From Eleusine coracana subsp. coracana (Eukaryota; Streptophyta; Magnoliopsida; Poales; Poaceae), in the NCBI GenBank assembly GCA_032690845.1, contig CM064428.1:59395575-59459574 (forward strand): a stretch of 64,000 nt of DNA, read 5' to 3'. The notes under the pieces are model-generated. The model saw nothing but the letters and a program-made list of their open reading frames with translations. It made no database searches and was not told where the DNA came from. Of the stretch, positions 36,684 to 49,597 are shown piece after piece. Made by a program: the position numbers and the translations under genes. The stretch's first letter is position 1, and the number at the start of each line of letters is the position of its first letter.

Positions 36684-39109
36684 CTATACATTAAATCTTG
36701 AGCTAGCTACACCTCTTCCTGCCATTCTATCAACACGTCGGCGGCCGAACGGCAGGCCAAATAAAGATCGAACCACACCCCCAATCTCTGTCTTGCAGAG
36801 TGGGCATACTGCATTTATTTTGAGCCATTTATCGACGCATTGCACATGAAAGAAGTGTTTGCAGGGAAGTTCACGGAGCTCATCATCATCTCCATACTTG
36901 GTAAGACAGATGCAACATACCTGCATCAGTATCAGTATCATGCTGAGAAAGAGAAGAAGCATGCTCTATGTGAATGGATTATGGAATAGCTATGTTAAGG
37001 TATAAGTATTTGGGTACATCCAGCCAAAATATGCAAGCAATTATAAATGTGAAACTACAATATTCCCACCAAGAACAGCAACAAAGCATTGTCCTAAGAA
37101 AGTTGGTGTAGGCTAACTACAATACTCCATTAAGGACTAATGGAGTGGGTTACATTTTGCCTTTGCACATGACAACTAGTCCATAATTGTCATGTGCACA
37201 AAAAAAAGTAGCATATAAGAAAATTAAAGAAATGCTGTAGCCCTTATCAAATGACATGCAAGAGCCACTTAACCTCTTTCACAGTTTCAATAAAGGCAAA
37301 GCATGTTCCCTAAAAAAAGCACAGGGCATGGAAATGTCAATAAAATTGTATTGTGAACTAGAGACACACAGATTTTGGGTATATGGTGTGACATGTTAAA
37401 ATTTTACAGGTTCATAAATATAAGGACAGACAAGCATAAAATATGGCATTACTCACAGATCAAGAACATTTTCCTAGAGCACTTGGAGAACTATTTATTG
37501 TTTACATTGAAATAACAGTAAGTTCATGCATATCTGCAGAACAAGTCTACACACAATGTCACCTATATATATGTGTTTGCCTGTTTGGAATATAGATGTT
37601 AGCAAATTATAAATCTAATGAAGATCAATAGAGTGAACAACTTAAACTGCAATTGGGTGTTAGAAAACAGCGTAAGGATGTGAAATATACTCAATACTCA
37701 CAGCATCTTCAGCTGAAACTATTCTTTCCTTCTTAGTTCCTGGGCCTAGGATGCCACCCTCATCAAGGTTCTCTGAGCTTGAAGCATGGTCTATCCCCCA
37801 GTTTTTGTTTCGTTTCGGTTTGAATTTGTAGGTTGGCAATGCATCTATTAGCTCTTGAGTAGCACCTCTACTTTGACCCAAATCTTCTTGAAGACGCAAA
37901 ACAGAGATCAAGCATGGAAAGCAGCAGCATATTGCTGCACACATGATAAAAGGAATCGCATATCCCACACAGCTAAGTGCAAGGAATGCCAAGCATAGCC
38001 TAGTGAGAGGGAAGAAAGTCAGGTGTTAGGTCAGTCTTCAATAGACTATTATGCTGAAAGAAACAGAGAGCAATGTGGGTACCTATACATGTTGGGAGCG
38101 TCCTGAGCATCTGATGAAATACTGCGCCCACCAAAAATCCACACATTGCCAACAACAAACCAAACAGCAAAGAAACAATCCACAGCTGTCTTGAAATGAT
38201 AGGCAAATATGCTAAGCCTGTATATGCATACTCACATCAGACAACAACATTCATTTCAGCTTTAACTAACTATATTCTGTCAACTCAGTTCTTCAAGAAG
38301 CTACTGCTTAAGTTTGAATTGGTGAAACTATATGCCACTAGATAGGCCTGTTTCGACTAAACACATTAACATTATTTCAATTTATGCAATGCATAAAATT
38401 AAGAAGAGACAAAGAGCCCTTTTACTTGCTTGTTGGGTTATCCATGGAAAAATATCTTAAAACTGCATACAAGTACTGCACATCTGATGTAAACTAAAAA
38501 TTGAAAAATGCTATGGAACAAAATTTTTTACCTTGGACAACTAATTGTGAAACATCCTAGATGCAAGAGAGTACCACTAGTTCGATGGCTGCGTCCTTCT
38601 GATGATTGTGAGGGAGTCAAAGTAGGATATGTTGTAGGTGGCTGCTGAGGTTCTTGGTCCAAAGGTCTGTTTCGATGAACATAGCGCCAAAAAATAAGAG
38701 GTATACTTGCAATGCACCCAATTGTATATCCAATTATCCATGCAAACAAAGGGGCATGGGGATGTTCATCTCTTGAAAGGATGAGGATCGAAATAGCAGC
38801 GATAACTTGCGCTATATATGTGACAATTTCAAACGAGATCCATAAACCAGAATTCCAAATACTTCTTCCTTGACCATATATACTATCTCTTCTAGGAAAA
38901 GATAGATTTCTAGAGCTATATGCAGTCGGTGATGTTGATGCAGAAGATTGTGATGATGGGGATCGAGTGCTTGTTGAAGGCCTATCCTCCTGATGAGGTT
39001 CATCTGAGTCACTGTACATATCTTGATGACTGGTTGATGTTGAAGCAGTTTCCCCATGTGCTACATTTACAACATGCTCACGCATACCATCACAGGAAGT
39101 ATGCTCCAT
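36684..39109 (-). CDS. Membrane RING-H2 E3 ubiquitin ligase
   Basis: Four coding exons on the - strand: 39109-38532, 38217-38083, 37999-37702 and 36920-36684. They give 1248 bases, 415 aa plus TAG, and all borders are GT-AG. The N-terminal 85 residues are Ser/Thr/Pro-rich and likely disordered. Four hydrophobic segments follow: WISFEIVTYIAQVIAAISIL, APLFAWIIGYTIGCIASIPL, CFFAVWFVVGNVWIFGG, and LAFLALSCVGYAIPFIMCAA with ICCCFPC. The C-terminus is a RING-H2 domain with Cys339, Cys342, Cys357, His359, His362, Cys365, Cys376 and Cys379 (C3H2C3). The arrangement matches the plant At1g12760/At1g63170-like group of E3 ligases, which transfer ubiquitin from an E2 at a membrane. The ATG is the first in its frame after TGA and TAG upstream. 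The target is unknown. Confidence 0.9.
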
Positions 39110-40250
39110 TAATAAATTGGTCTATCAGTTTCCAGCTAAGTTCTTATAACAAAAAGGCACAGAATAGTCATCACGGCCAAGGCTAACCGTCTGTAGCAAC
39201 AATGAGTCACAATCCTTTTAACCAGGTGATGCCACTGCCCATCTCTAGCATATGAAATTACAGATGGCTGAATTGTTGATTCTCAATAGAGCCTACTGAA
39301 CATTAGGTTGTGTGCTAGATAACTTCAGTTGCTTCATGGAAGGTCCAAGACAGAAGTAGCCTAAGGTACAAATAGCAAAGAAAGAATATCTCATGTATCT
39401 ATAGCCACACATACAAAGATAGTACAATTATTCATACATACTGAATTGCCATGAAAGCAGTAGAGACTAAACACAAGAAGTGCAGGTATTTGGGAGAAAA
39501 ACTGTGGATGACCATGACTTCTGAATCAAAAGGTAGTTTAATTCTATTAGCATGTGCCTAAGAGTTCTGCTTCTATCCCAGTTCCAAAGAAAAGAGTACC
39601 GGTAAAATTCAACCCCATGGCCCCATGATAATAAACCAATGTAATCTGCCAGTAAGAACCAATGCAACGGATGCAGGTGCAAGCAATTCTTGTTACAGCA
39701 GGGTCAACTCAATCCTTGTACGCCCATATATGCTTAAAACTACCAAGCATATGCTCCATTATTCACTAACCGACATGAACTCATGCTGTAACGGTCCAGT
39801 GACCGGACACAACAGAAAATATATATTGCTACAAAGAACCATTCAAGGGCAAAACCGCTAGAAAAATCCACATAAACCCTACAGACAGATCTCTTCCAAG
39901 AAACTACTAACAATCCTCACATCTTCAAACTTTAACTAAATAATCGAAGCTAAACAAAAAAGAATCCCATTCTAACTCATCGTATCACAGTTCTTGCCAT
40001 CTCTCTACAGCGATAACTGAAAAATCGAAAGAAAGATGCACATAACCGGTTCATTGGGAAGTCCAATAACTGAACGAGAGAAGAAAGGAAGGACTCACCG
40101 AGACCCCACAATCCTCCAATCGATTCGGCGCCGAACCGACGGGTTCCCCTTCCCTTCGCGCGGTGTCTGGCCTGGCCACGGGGACGGAGGAGGCAGGCGG
40201 GCAGAGCAGCGATCCCTTTCGCGACAGCGACTCGGCGCATTTCCTCGCCT
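39110..40250 (-). promoter_or_regulatory. RING gene 5' leader with probable leader intron and uORF
   Basis: A GC-rich block at 40099-40240 ends with a strong donor (CTCG|GTGAGT on the - strand, GT at 40098-40097). A TTAG| acceptor near 39138 lies 28 bases before the ATG, so a leader intron of about 960 bases is likely. The leader exon holds an ATG at 40240 that would read about 50 codons (MRRVAVAKGIAALPA...) and stop just after the acceptor. That would make it a possible upstream ORF. No transcript evidence is available. Confidence 0.4.
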
Positions 40251-41133
40251 CATCCCCGCTTCCGGTGAAGTGAATGGTTGGTGTGGTAGGTATTATTCCC
40301 TGGGCATGGTCCATGCAATGGTCGGATACGGTTGGAAGTTGGGAGAAAAAAGCGTGGCGGTCCATGGAGTTGGTGTATACGTGTTGAGAGAAGAGTGTGG
40401 TTCCCCCACAGCTCCGAGCACGAAAGAACGTGTCGGTCATGCCTGTTTTCAACTTTTTTTTTCCTCTCTTTTTTAAGCCTTCGGACTTCGGAGCCTTGGG
40501 TTGATGAAAATCGTGACAACGGCTTAAGGTTCTCTTATCTCTAATCTTTAAGAATGATGGTTAGTTGAATTATTCTTTTGGTTGATTCAACACCGGCAAC
40601 TGTATTTACATTTTTTGAAAACCATGTAATTCAGATTCACCACTAGGGGTGTTCAATCCGGTTCCCTAGAAATCGTCGTCGAAGGATGAAAACTGTACTG
40701 TAGGTGATTAGTAAATAGTTTAAATATAAACAGTAACCTACGGTTCATTTTACTTCTGTATTTTTTTCAACAGTTTAGCCAAACCGTAGTTGAATAGTCT
40801 TAATACTCATTCACTACTCACTGCGAACTTAAATTTACGTAGCGGCGTGTTTGGAGAAGTCTGTCACTGTCTTTAAAAATCAATTTTAATTTTAAAGACA
40901 GATCATTGTATGTCATTATTTTAATTTTTAGTGACGGGCCATAATATGATCTGTTTCTAAAAATTGATTTTTAAAGACAGATCACAACATGACTTCTCGC
41001 TAATATCTCAGATCTATTTGACCCAACTAACCTATCCATATAAAATCTAATCAGCTTCTTCAAACCCTACCTCTCTCATTCTCTCCTCCACCCCCGCTGC
41101 TCCTCCTCCTTTCTCTCGCTCTCTGCTGATGGC

Positions 41134-41136
<3 letters not shown>

Positions 41137-41177
<41 letters not shown>
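41137..41177. repeat. (CT)n microsatellite
   Basis: An uninterrupted CT run of about 41 bases lies within a CT-rich segment from 41070. Confidence 0.95.
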
Positions 41178-41181
<4 letters not shown>

Positions 41182-42140
41182 AATTCGGCAAGCAGATCTA
41201 ACGAGGAGAGGCTCCACGAGCGGATCTGATGAGACCTGACCCCTCGCATGAATTCGGCGATACCCTCCTTTGAGCAGCCCCGTTGAGCACGGGGGCGGAT
41301 CTGGGTAGCACCCCTACTACAAAACATGTATATAGTAATATATGATTGTAACATTTAGATATTGGTGTTATAATAAATTTTGTAGTAACACAAAATTATA
41401 TATTACAAAAAACTTTATAACACATAATTTTTATTTTCAAAAAATATGTTACAAGAAACTGCTTTAGTAATAAAAAACTAATGTTACATTGAAAATGTTA
41501 TAAACATAATTACTTATTGTAACATATCTAGTACAAGTGTTCTAAAAAGAATCTTGTTGTAACACAAAATCGTGTTGTAACAAAAATATTACAGTGTTAG
41601 AATCTCATAATCTCTTCCCTGCTAAATTAATAATGTATTTAATTTTTTTATCTTCTAATAACATTATCTTCGGATGCAAAATATTTTCTAAACCATGTTG
41701 TAACGATTTCATATTGGAATAAAATTTCATACTCTCTAATAAATATATAAAAAATGATTATATACTTATGTTAATCAAAATTCTACCTGAGACTAGGTGA
41801 AAATGTCACAAGTTTGAAAACTAAACACTTGAGTTCAATTTTTTATGAACAGAAGCAATAAATGCTTCGATGAAAAGCAGTATATATCCACATATGAAGC
41901 AATGTTATTGAACTTTATTTAACAATAGTAATATAATTCAATATTCACTATAAACAAAAAAGATATTATAACACACTCTCTCAAGTAGTAACACATACAT
42001 ATGTTATAATAGACATTAGTTGTCTTTACTCATATTATAAATTCTATATTTGAAAATAAAAATCACATATGTATCCTAGCCTGGTTGATGTTGCTATCAA
42101 TCTTGAAATATGTCACCAGAGTTTGATTTCTAGTATAAAA

Positions 42141-42187
<47 letters not shown>
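42141..42187. repeat. (ATT)n microsatellite
   Basis: About 15 uninterrupted TAT/ATT trinucleotides lie inside the AT-rich stretch 41330-42260. Confidence 0.95.
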
Positions 42188-42188
<1 letters not shown>

Positions 42189-42818
42189 GTTATAACAGGC
42201 TTTATTTGTATGATTTTTTCTTATAAATTGTAACATATATATGTGTTATAACAGAATTTGCTTGTTTCATAATTTGCGGGCGACGCCTCCTCCTCCCACT
42301 CTGAGCCGCCATCATCTGAGTTGTTATTGCGGGTGAGCAGGCGGCGGATCCGAGCAACGTCTCTTTGAGCTGTCGCGGCGGTCAAACATGCGAGCAGATC
42401 CAGGCAGTGCCCCTCCAAGCCGAGCCGCCCGACCGGTGAGTAGGCGGGGGATATATCGTGGCGGGCATGCAGGCGAGTGGATCCACACCCCTCCGCACGG
42501 ATTTGGCCTCGTTGCGGCCGCGATGATGAGTGGTTGTCTTGTAGACGATCGCGGCAATGGGTAGTGGCCACGCGAGCGGCCGGTCAAAGCTGATTTTCTT
42601 ACATGTCATTGCAAATTTTATTAACCCCTGATTCACCATTGCAAAACCATTTATCCAGTAGGTGTCATTGAGCTATAAAATCAATCCCAATTTTGCCATC
42701 CACGTCATTATTAACATCTGATTTTTTTAAATGACCAAAATGCCCTTGAGTTCATCTTCAACCTCAAGCTTGTTGTAGTTAAAAAAAAAAGCTCACGGAG
42801 CTCACTCGTATCTGCCTT

Positions 42819-43085
42819 GGCGGCAGGGTGGGGCTCGCCCGCGCGCACCATTCCTGGCGGCGGGGTTCGAGATCGGTCGCGCCTACCTCAGTGGCGGGGT
42901 GGAGCTCCCTCTCACGCGCCATACATGGCGGTGGGCCAACGCCTGCCTCAAGGGCGGGGTGGAGCTCGCCCGCGCATGCCATCTATGGCGACGGGGCTCG
43001 AAGTCGCCCACGGTTGATTCAACAACGGGATGGAACTTGCCCACGCACCTCCCCTATGACGGCGGGGCTCGAGCTCCCGGTTCCT
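42819..43085. repeat. GC-rich minisatellite, units of about 36 bp
   Basis: Diverged units begin GGCGGnGGGGT at 42819, 42856, 42893, 42927, 42953, 42987, 43023 and 43061. They carry GGAGCTCGCCCGCGC and GCCATnnATGGCGG phrases. Spacing is 34-38 bases except one short unit of 26. The open frames across it in several registers reflect the composition. The GAGCTC-rich wording recalls the insert in the element at 12812-13700. Confidence 0.65.
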
Positions 43086-44060
43086 ACCATGGCGGACAGA
43101 AGAAAGAGTATTACATGGGAGAGAGAAGAGAGAAGGAAGAAGATGTCATGAGCAGTTTCATCTTTTTACATGCTTGACTAGTAAACAATAGTTCACAAGG
43201 AATAAAAATTATATTTGAATGGTATATATGGAATAAGTGATGATATATTTGAGGTTAGGTTAATTTGTGATGGCATTGAAAGGATTATTTCTTCTTTATT
43301 TTGGCTGATTTTTGATAGCAGCGGGTGACATCACCCGCTTCTACCTTGTATTTTATTGTCACCCGGTTCTACCTTGTATTTTATTATGACGGGTGACTGA
43401 TACTCGTTGCTGTTTGCTTTTATTTTTAGGTGTAGTTATGTCGCGGCGAGCGACCTGCCCCACTGCTACGGTAACTTTTTGACCATCGCTATAATAACCT
43501 TTTACTGTAGTGACTTGTCCCTTAAAATAAACCATAGCCTGGGAAGCACTCTAGTATTTGTTCTCATTGCAGAATATGTAATAATCAAACAATAAACCTT
43601 GTTTTTGTTTCAACTTGCGACCTTGAATTTTTTTTGTCACGTCTATTGATGGACGAGAACGAACGAATGCGTCTTGAAGTTTTCTTGGACTTTTTGCAGA
43701 ATATGTAATACGTGGTCAAGCAACAAACCTTGTTTTGGTTTTAACTTTCAACTTTGATTTTTTTGTGTGTGTCTTGTCTACTGATGGACGAACGATGCGC
43801 GAAGAAGTTGTCTTATTTATATTTTCTTGTATCTTGTATTTCTTGGACCAACGATGTGTCATGTCTATTGATGGACGAACACACCCGAATGCGTCAAGAA
43901 GATGTATGAATTGTCACAAAACAATATATCCTATATTTTCTAACCAGATGAAGAAATACTAGTCTGATTTTTTTCTTCTACATTGTTAATACGAACTACT
44001 TTATGTTTATTTTAAATGAGGTACATGAAAAGTTTAAATTAGTCATCTGTTTTTAAACCA

Positions 44061-44093
44061 ACTAGCTCATCAATTGCCCGTACAGTTGCGCAG
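44061..44093 (-). mobile_element. Helitron 3' terminus, reverse orientation
   Basis: Read on the - strand: GCGCAACTGTACGGGCAATTG, a short spacer, then CTAG (44065-44062) and T. It closely resembles the Helitron end at 8843-8877. The element body would extend to higher coordinates, but I could not find its 5' end. Confidence 0.4.
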
Positions 44094-45189
44094 ACAAGAT
44101 ACCGAAGTACACATGTACACACAAAATTTTCTTTGATGTCCATTTACTGTACCCTGCAAATTACACATATGAAGAAGCCACCAAATAAGTATGCATAAAC
44201 TCGTTTTATAACGGTGAAGTTGCTTCAAACTGCAATCTTGACTTCTCCAAAATGTAATACTGTTAGATGCATCTTTTTGCATCTCTTATGAAATCTTCTA
44301 AATGATATCTTTAATATAACTTATGATAAATTTATAACACATTAGATCAGGCCTCTATGAAACATATCACTGCTTGTTCCAATCGCATACCATCAATTAT
44401 TTATGGTCTTAGAACAGTCTTGCAATTGTTTATAAGTATGTCTAATATATAGATAATGGCCAATAAGAAAATACATTCCTAAAATTGTTAAGATAATAGT
44501 TTTTTATCAAGAAGTTGAGTGCTTTTTAAATAATTGAATTATCCAGTAAAGATAAGCAGTGACGGTTTCAAGCATCTCTTAATATTTTCTCATCGGCTCA
44601 AGCATGTTCGAGGTCAAACGCCAACACATTATGGCAAGAAGATTATTGAAGCATAATTCTTTTTCATAATAGATAAAATAATCAGATACGTCGTGTAATT
44701 TTGTAGCCAGGGCACAGGGCCGGTCCTGAGATTTTGGTGGCCGGGGCCAACTAAGAAATTGGGGTCCTCATGATATAAACATCAATTTTTGCATTGATAA
44801 AATTCTTTTTTGACAATTGGTTTAGGAATAAAGCGACCAAACTATCCACAATAGAAAATTAAGCATAAGGTCCTACAAAATAAGTTTAGATTGTTTATAC
44901 GTGACAATTATTCTCAATACATCTAGGTTTCTGAATATCAGTATAGACTACGGGGGTGTACGCGTTCTAATTTGTAGGAGCCTATAATGGACTACATGCA
45001 CATGCACAACAAACTGGCCTCGAGTTTTTCCACAAAACCATATGAATTCTTTCCTATATACATGTTCTATGGCTATGTACATGTCCTGGGAAGGGGCCCT
45101 TTGGATTTGGGGCTCTGGGCGATCGCCCTGCTAGCCCCTCCCTTAGGGCCGGCTCTTTTTTTTTTTTTTGAAGAGTAAACAGCATTCCA

Positions 45190-48100
45190 TTAAGCATCAG
45201 CTCCAGGCAAGTCGCCGGAGACCAGAGAAACCACAAACTCCGGGGCTTGACTCATCAGTAGCGAGCCAGAGGCCAAAGCAAGCGACCCGAAGGCCGCCAT
45301 GGAGTCCGCTACCCTATTACATTCTCTAGGGCAAACGTTAACTTCAACACTTACAAAGTGTTCATGTAACAAAGTTTTGATTTGTCTAAACAAGCACCCA
45401 AGTGGGCTACGATTCATATCATCTGTCTTCAAAGCATTGCCTAGGGCTGCAGCGTCCGTCTTCAGTATAATGCGTGTCATCCCGAGCTCGACCGCGCGCT
45501 CCACCGCATACAGCACAGCAAGTGCTTCCGCATGCAGGGGCGATGAGACCCGTTCTAGCTTACCATAGCCGCCTTCCAAGAAAACACCCCAATCGTCCCT
45601 GGCCAGGAAGCCCCATCCTCCACATCGCGACGCCTGACAGAAAGCACCATCTATGTTCAGTTTATATACACCCTCCAGCGGTGGTTTCCATCTCTTGCTC
45701 CTAGCTGCTCGAATTGCAGAGGCTTTTTTGTTCCGGTTTTCCAGCTCTCTTTGGATTATGCACACAGTTCGATAGACATCATTCGTCCCCGGCATTCGTT
45801 CTTTGGCATTCTTCTTATTTCTAGCCCCCCACCACTTCCATAGTAGGAGGAGGCATTTTTGCTGCGACACCTTGTCTAGCTTCTAGATATACTCAAACAC
45901 CTCCCTCGCTGAAGCACAGTCCTTCAGTTTCAGCCGGTGCTGCTCCAGGTTAAGTCTCCTCCAAACTTCCCTGACCTCCTTTCACTTGAAAAAAAAAGAT
46001 GCCCACAGTCCTCATCTTGCAGACTGGGCAAGCAGTATCCAGCATTATCCCTTGTTGCACAATATTATTTTGACTGCAAGACAGTTGTGCGCCAGCTGCC
46101 AGAGAAACATTTTTAGCTTGTTTGGTCCTTCTGTGTTCCATAGCTTCTCCCAATCGAAACGGTTTGTATCAAGAGAGTAGTCTGACCCAGATGCATCTCT
46201 TCCTTGCTCATTGTCATTGAGTTGTGCCGCCAATTTGTATGCCGAGCGAACCGAGAACTGGCCCTTTGGATCACAGTGCCACCCGTGCCAGTCATCCATA
46301 GTCGCATCCACATGCATGGCTAGAATGAGGTCGACATCCTGTCTCCAGAAAGTGTCCTCCACCAACACTGCATCCCAACTGCCCGTGCCCGGATCAATGA
46401 GGTCTGAGACCCTAGTGAGCAGTGATTGGCCCCTTGGTGTAACCACTCTTCTTGTCAGACCATTTGGGAGCCATGCATCTGACCAAATGTTGATCGATTC
46501 CCCATTGCCCACCCTCCAGATCAAGCCTCTCTTCAAAAGATCGCACCCCCTCAGTATGCTTCTCCATGAGTAGGAAATCCCTACCCTCTCCTGGGCCTCT
46601 AGGATGCTAGTGTTGGAAAAGTATCTTGCTTTTAGTATCCTAGCAACCAGAGGGTTCGGGTTGTTTAGAATCCTCCACCCTTGTCTTGCTAACATCGCCA
46701 AATTGAACATATGCAAGTCACGGAATCCCAGCCCTCCTTTCTTTTTCTTCATTGTGAGCTTGTCCCAGCTTAGCCAGTGCATTTTGTTTTGGTTATCATG
46801 TTGGCTCCACCACCATCGCCCTATCATAGAGTTCAACTCCTCACACAACCCCTTTGTCAAATCAAAACACGACATGGCATATGCCGAGATAGCCTATGCC
46901 ACTGCCTTAATCAAAATCTCCTTTCCCGCTTTTGACAAAAGCTTTTCCTGCCAGCCCTGAATTTTTGCCCAGATGTGCTGCTTTATGTATTCAAAAGCCT
47001 TCCTCCTCGACTTCCCAATAGAGATCGGCAACCCCAAATACTTCTCATTCTTGGCAACCTGTTGGATAGACAAAATGGCCCTCATCTCATCCCTCACTTG
47101 ACTGCTTGTGTTAGGGCTAAAGAAAACCGAGGATTTGTCCCTGTTAATCATCTGTCCCCAAGCCCTCTCATATACCTCCAGTAGCCTTCTCAGTTCACGT
47201 GCATACTCATTTCGTGCCCTCATAAGGATAAGTGAGTCGTCCACAAAGAGGAGGTTATTAACACGTGGTGCATTTCTACATATCCTTACCCCTTCCATTC
47301 GGCCCTCCACTTCAGCTCGCTGCAACATGGCTGATAGGCCCTCGGCACAGAGGATGAAAAGGTAGGGAGATAGCGGGTCTCCTTGCCGGAGACCCCTCCC
47401 TGGAACCAAGCTATCCGTGTACTCATTGTTCATTTTGATTCTATAGGAGACCGTTGAGACATATCTCATAATAATCTCGATCCATTCCTTCTGAAAACCC
47501 ATCTTTTCCATCATCTGCTATAGAAACCGCCACTCCACCCTATCATAAGCTTTGCTCATATCAAGCTTTATCACCGCCAAACCGGAGCTGCCCTGTCTTC
47601 GGCTGCCAATGTAGTGGGTCATCTCATACGCAATGAGAACATTGTCCGTTATCAACCGGCCAGGAACAAAAGCACTTTGTGATTCAAAAATGATTTCGGG
47701 TAGAATTCTCTTAAGTGCTTTGTGATTCAGAAATGATTTCGGGTAGAATTCTCTTGAGGCGGTTGGCTAGGACTTTAGACACAATCTTGTAAAGAACGTT
47801 GCACAAGCTGATCGGTCTCAAGTCCTTGAGCTTCTCCGGTGATTTTACCTTTGGAATGAGCACGATAATTGTATCATTCCACCCTGGTGGCATAGCACCA
47901 CCGTTCAGCACTGCGAGCACCTCTGTCTTGACCTATCTCCCACCAGGTTCTAGAATCTTTTATAGAAGATGGCCAGGTAACCGTCTGCCCCCGGCGCCTT
48001 TAGATCCCCCATCTTGCTCAGGGCTCCCCACACTTCCTCTCCTATATATGCTGCACAAAGACCACGATTCATCTCCGCTATGATGCGCCGATCAACACAA

Positions 48101-49355
48101 GCCAATACTTTAGTCACATCTGCGTCTGCATTAGAGGTAAAAAGATGCTGGTAATGGTTAGCAATGAAACATTTGAGGTCTCTTCCCATCACCACGCCTC
48201 CACCATCATCTTTCAACCTGTCAACTCGGTTCTGCCGCCTCCTCTCAGATGCATAGGCATGGAAGAAACTTGTGTTCCTATCTCCTTTCGTGAGCCAGGA
48301 GGCATGCGCACGCTGTTTCCAATACACATTGTGTTGGTCTTTTAGCCACTCGAGCTTGTACCGAAGGACTTGTTCTTTGTTGATGTGTTGTTGTGATAGA
48401 ACCCCCCGGCGGCAAGCCTCCAGCTCCTTCTTCACTTGTTTGATCCTTCGATCAAGCTCTCCTAGGATTGCCCGATCCCACTCCCAGAGCTCCTGCAGCA
48501 CACTTTTTTGGATCTCCATCATGTTGACAGAGCCGGCCTCCAGAGATTGCGCCCACACCTCCTCCACCTGAGCTCCGCACTCCTCCTCCTCCAGCCATCG
48601 CGCCTCAAACTTTTGCATCACCTCGAGTGGTCGGCTCCATTCCTATGCGCCACATGCTCCAGTATCCAAAATCACTGGTTGGTGATCAGAGTGACGGGGA
48701 TCCCCGTTCACCACCCGAGCGAGGGGGAACCGGGTCCGCCAGCCGCTATTCGCCACCGCCCGATCTAAACGCTCCCGTATATAAGTACCAGCCACCTGGT
48801 GATTATTTCGCCATGTATAAGCATCACCCACAAACCCCAGATCATGCAAGTCACAGTCCTCCAGGGCCGTGCGAAAGCTTTACATGCAAGCTTCCGCCCT
48901 GGCCGCTCCGCCCTCCTTTTCACAGTTGAACACAATTTCATTAAAGTCACTGCTACACACCCAGGGTACATCATACAGATTTTTTAGAATGTGCAATAGC
49001 TTCTAGGTTAGGTGCTTCTTCTCCGCCGGGATTCTCCATAGACGTCGGTGAACCACCACTGGAAGCCATCGTTCACCTTTATCATAGCATCAATGTGGTA
49101 TTTGGACATGCTTAACACTGTGAGATTTACATCCTTCTTCCAAAACAAAGCTAGCCCGCCGCTTTGGTCGGAGTTGTCCTTTGCCACCATGTTGGACAAC
49201 TCCCACCTCCATCGAAACCACTCCATCCATTTGGCGTCATGTTTTGTCTCTAACACAAATAGGACGTCTGGGGCCTCCTCCTTCTGGATCTCCAGAAGGC
49301 CACGAACTGCCGGGCCATTCCCCACCCCCCGGTAGTTCCACGAGATTAGCTTCAT
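45190..49355 (-). pseudogene. LINE ORF2 (EN, RT, zf-RVT, RNase H), broken
   Basis: ORF2 starts at 49355 with MKLISWNYRGVGN (endonuclease; the usual Cys of WNCRG is Tyr) and VLFVLETKHD. The RT region, in pieces, shows DLKAPGADGY (about 47980), LRPISLCNVLYKIVSKVLAN (about 47800), FVPGRLITDNV and DMSKAYDRVEW (47540-47690), GLRQGDPLSPYLF (about 47370) and the catalytic LLFVDDSLIL (about 47240). zf-RVT follows (PNKLKMFLWQLAHN near 46080). RNase H has NIDGAF, HAEALAVLYAVE, KTDAAAL and ADSMAA (45650-45270). At least five frameshifts or stops separate the parts, so it is inactive. Confidence 0.8.
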
Positions 49356-49597
49356 TGGGCTACGCGGGACTGACCGTGCAGTCCCGCTTCTTCATGGACG
49401 ACCATCAACACCTCCCCTGCCACCGTCTCCTCATCCATCTTCAGTCTCTTCCCCTCACCCTCCTGTGCTTCAAGCCCCTCCCCCGCCATCCTTTTATTGG
49501 TGATAGATGCGAGCTGTGATACATGAAGAGGAGCCCCACCACCTCTGTTCTGCTCCCCACCTCCAGGGAGCTTGCGAGGTTGCCTCCTGAAGGTTCT

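Larger units (their letters stand above)
40251..44706. other. Intergenic, repeat-rich
   Basis: No gene is supported. Near 40860-40990 are inverted blocks (TGTCTTTAAAAATCAATTTT and its reverse form) and TGACGGG motifs like CACTA subterminal repeats. At 41330-42260 a very AT-rich stretch repeats GTTATAACA / TGTTACA motifs. Near 43320-43400 CACCCGnTTCTACCTTGTATTTTATT occurs twice with GCGGGTGA motifs. Two similar passages (TGTC...TATTGATGGACGA) recur near 43639, 43770 and 43862. Separate entries cover the simple repeats. Confidence 0.4.
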
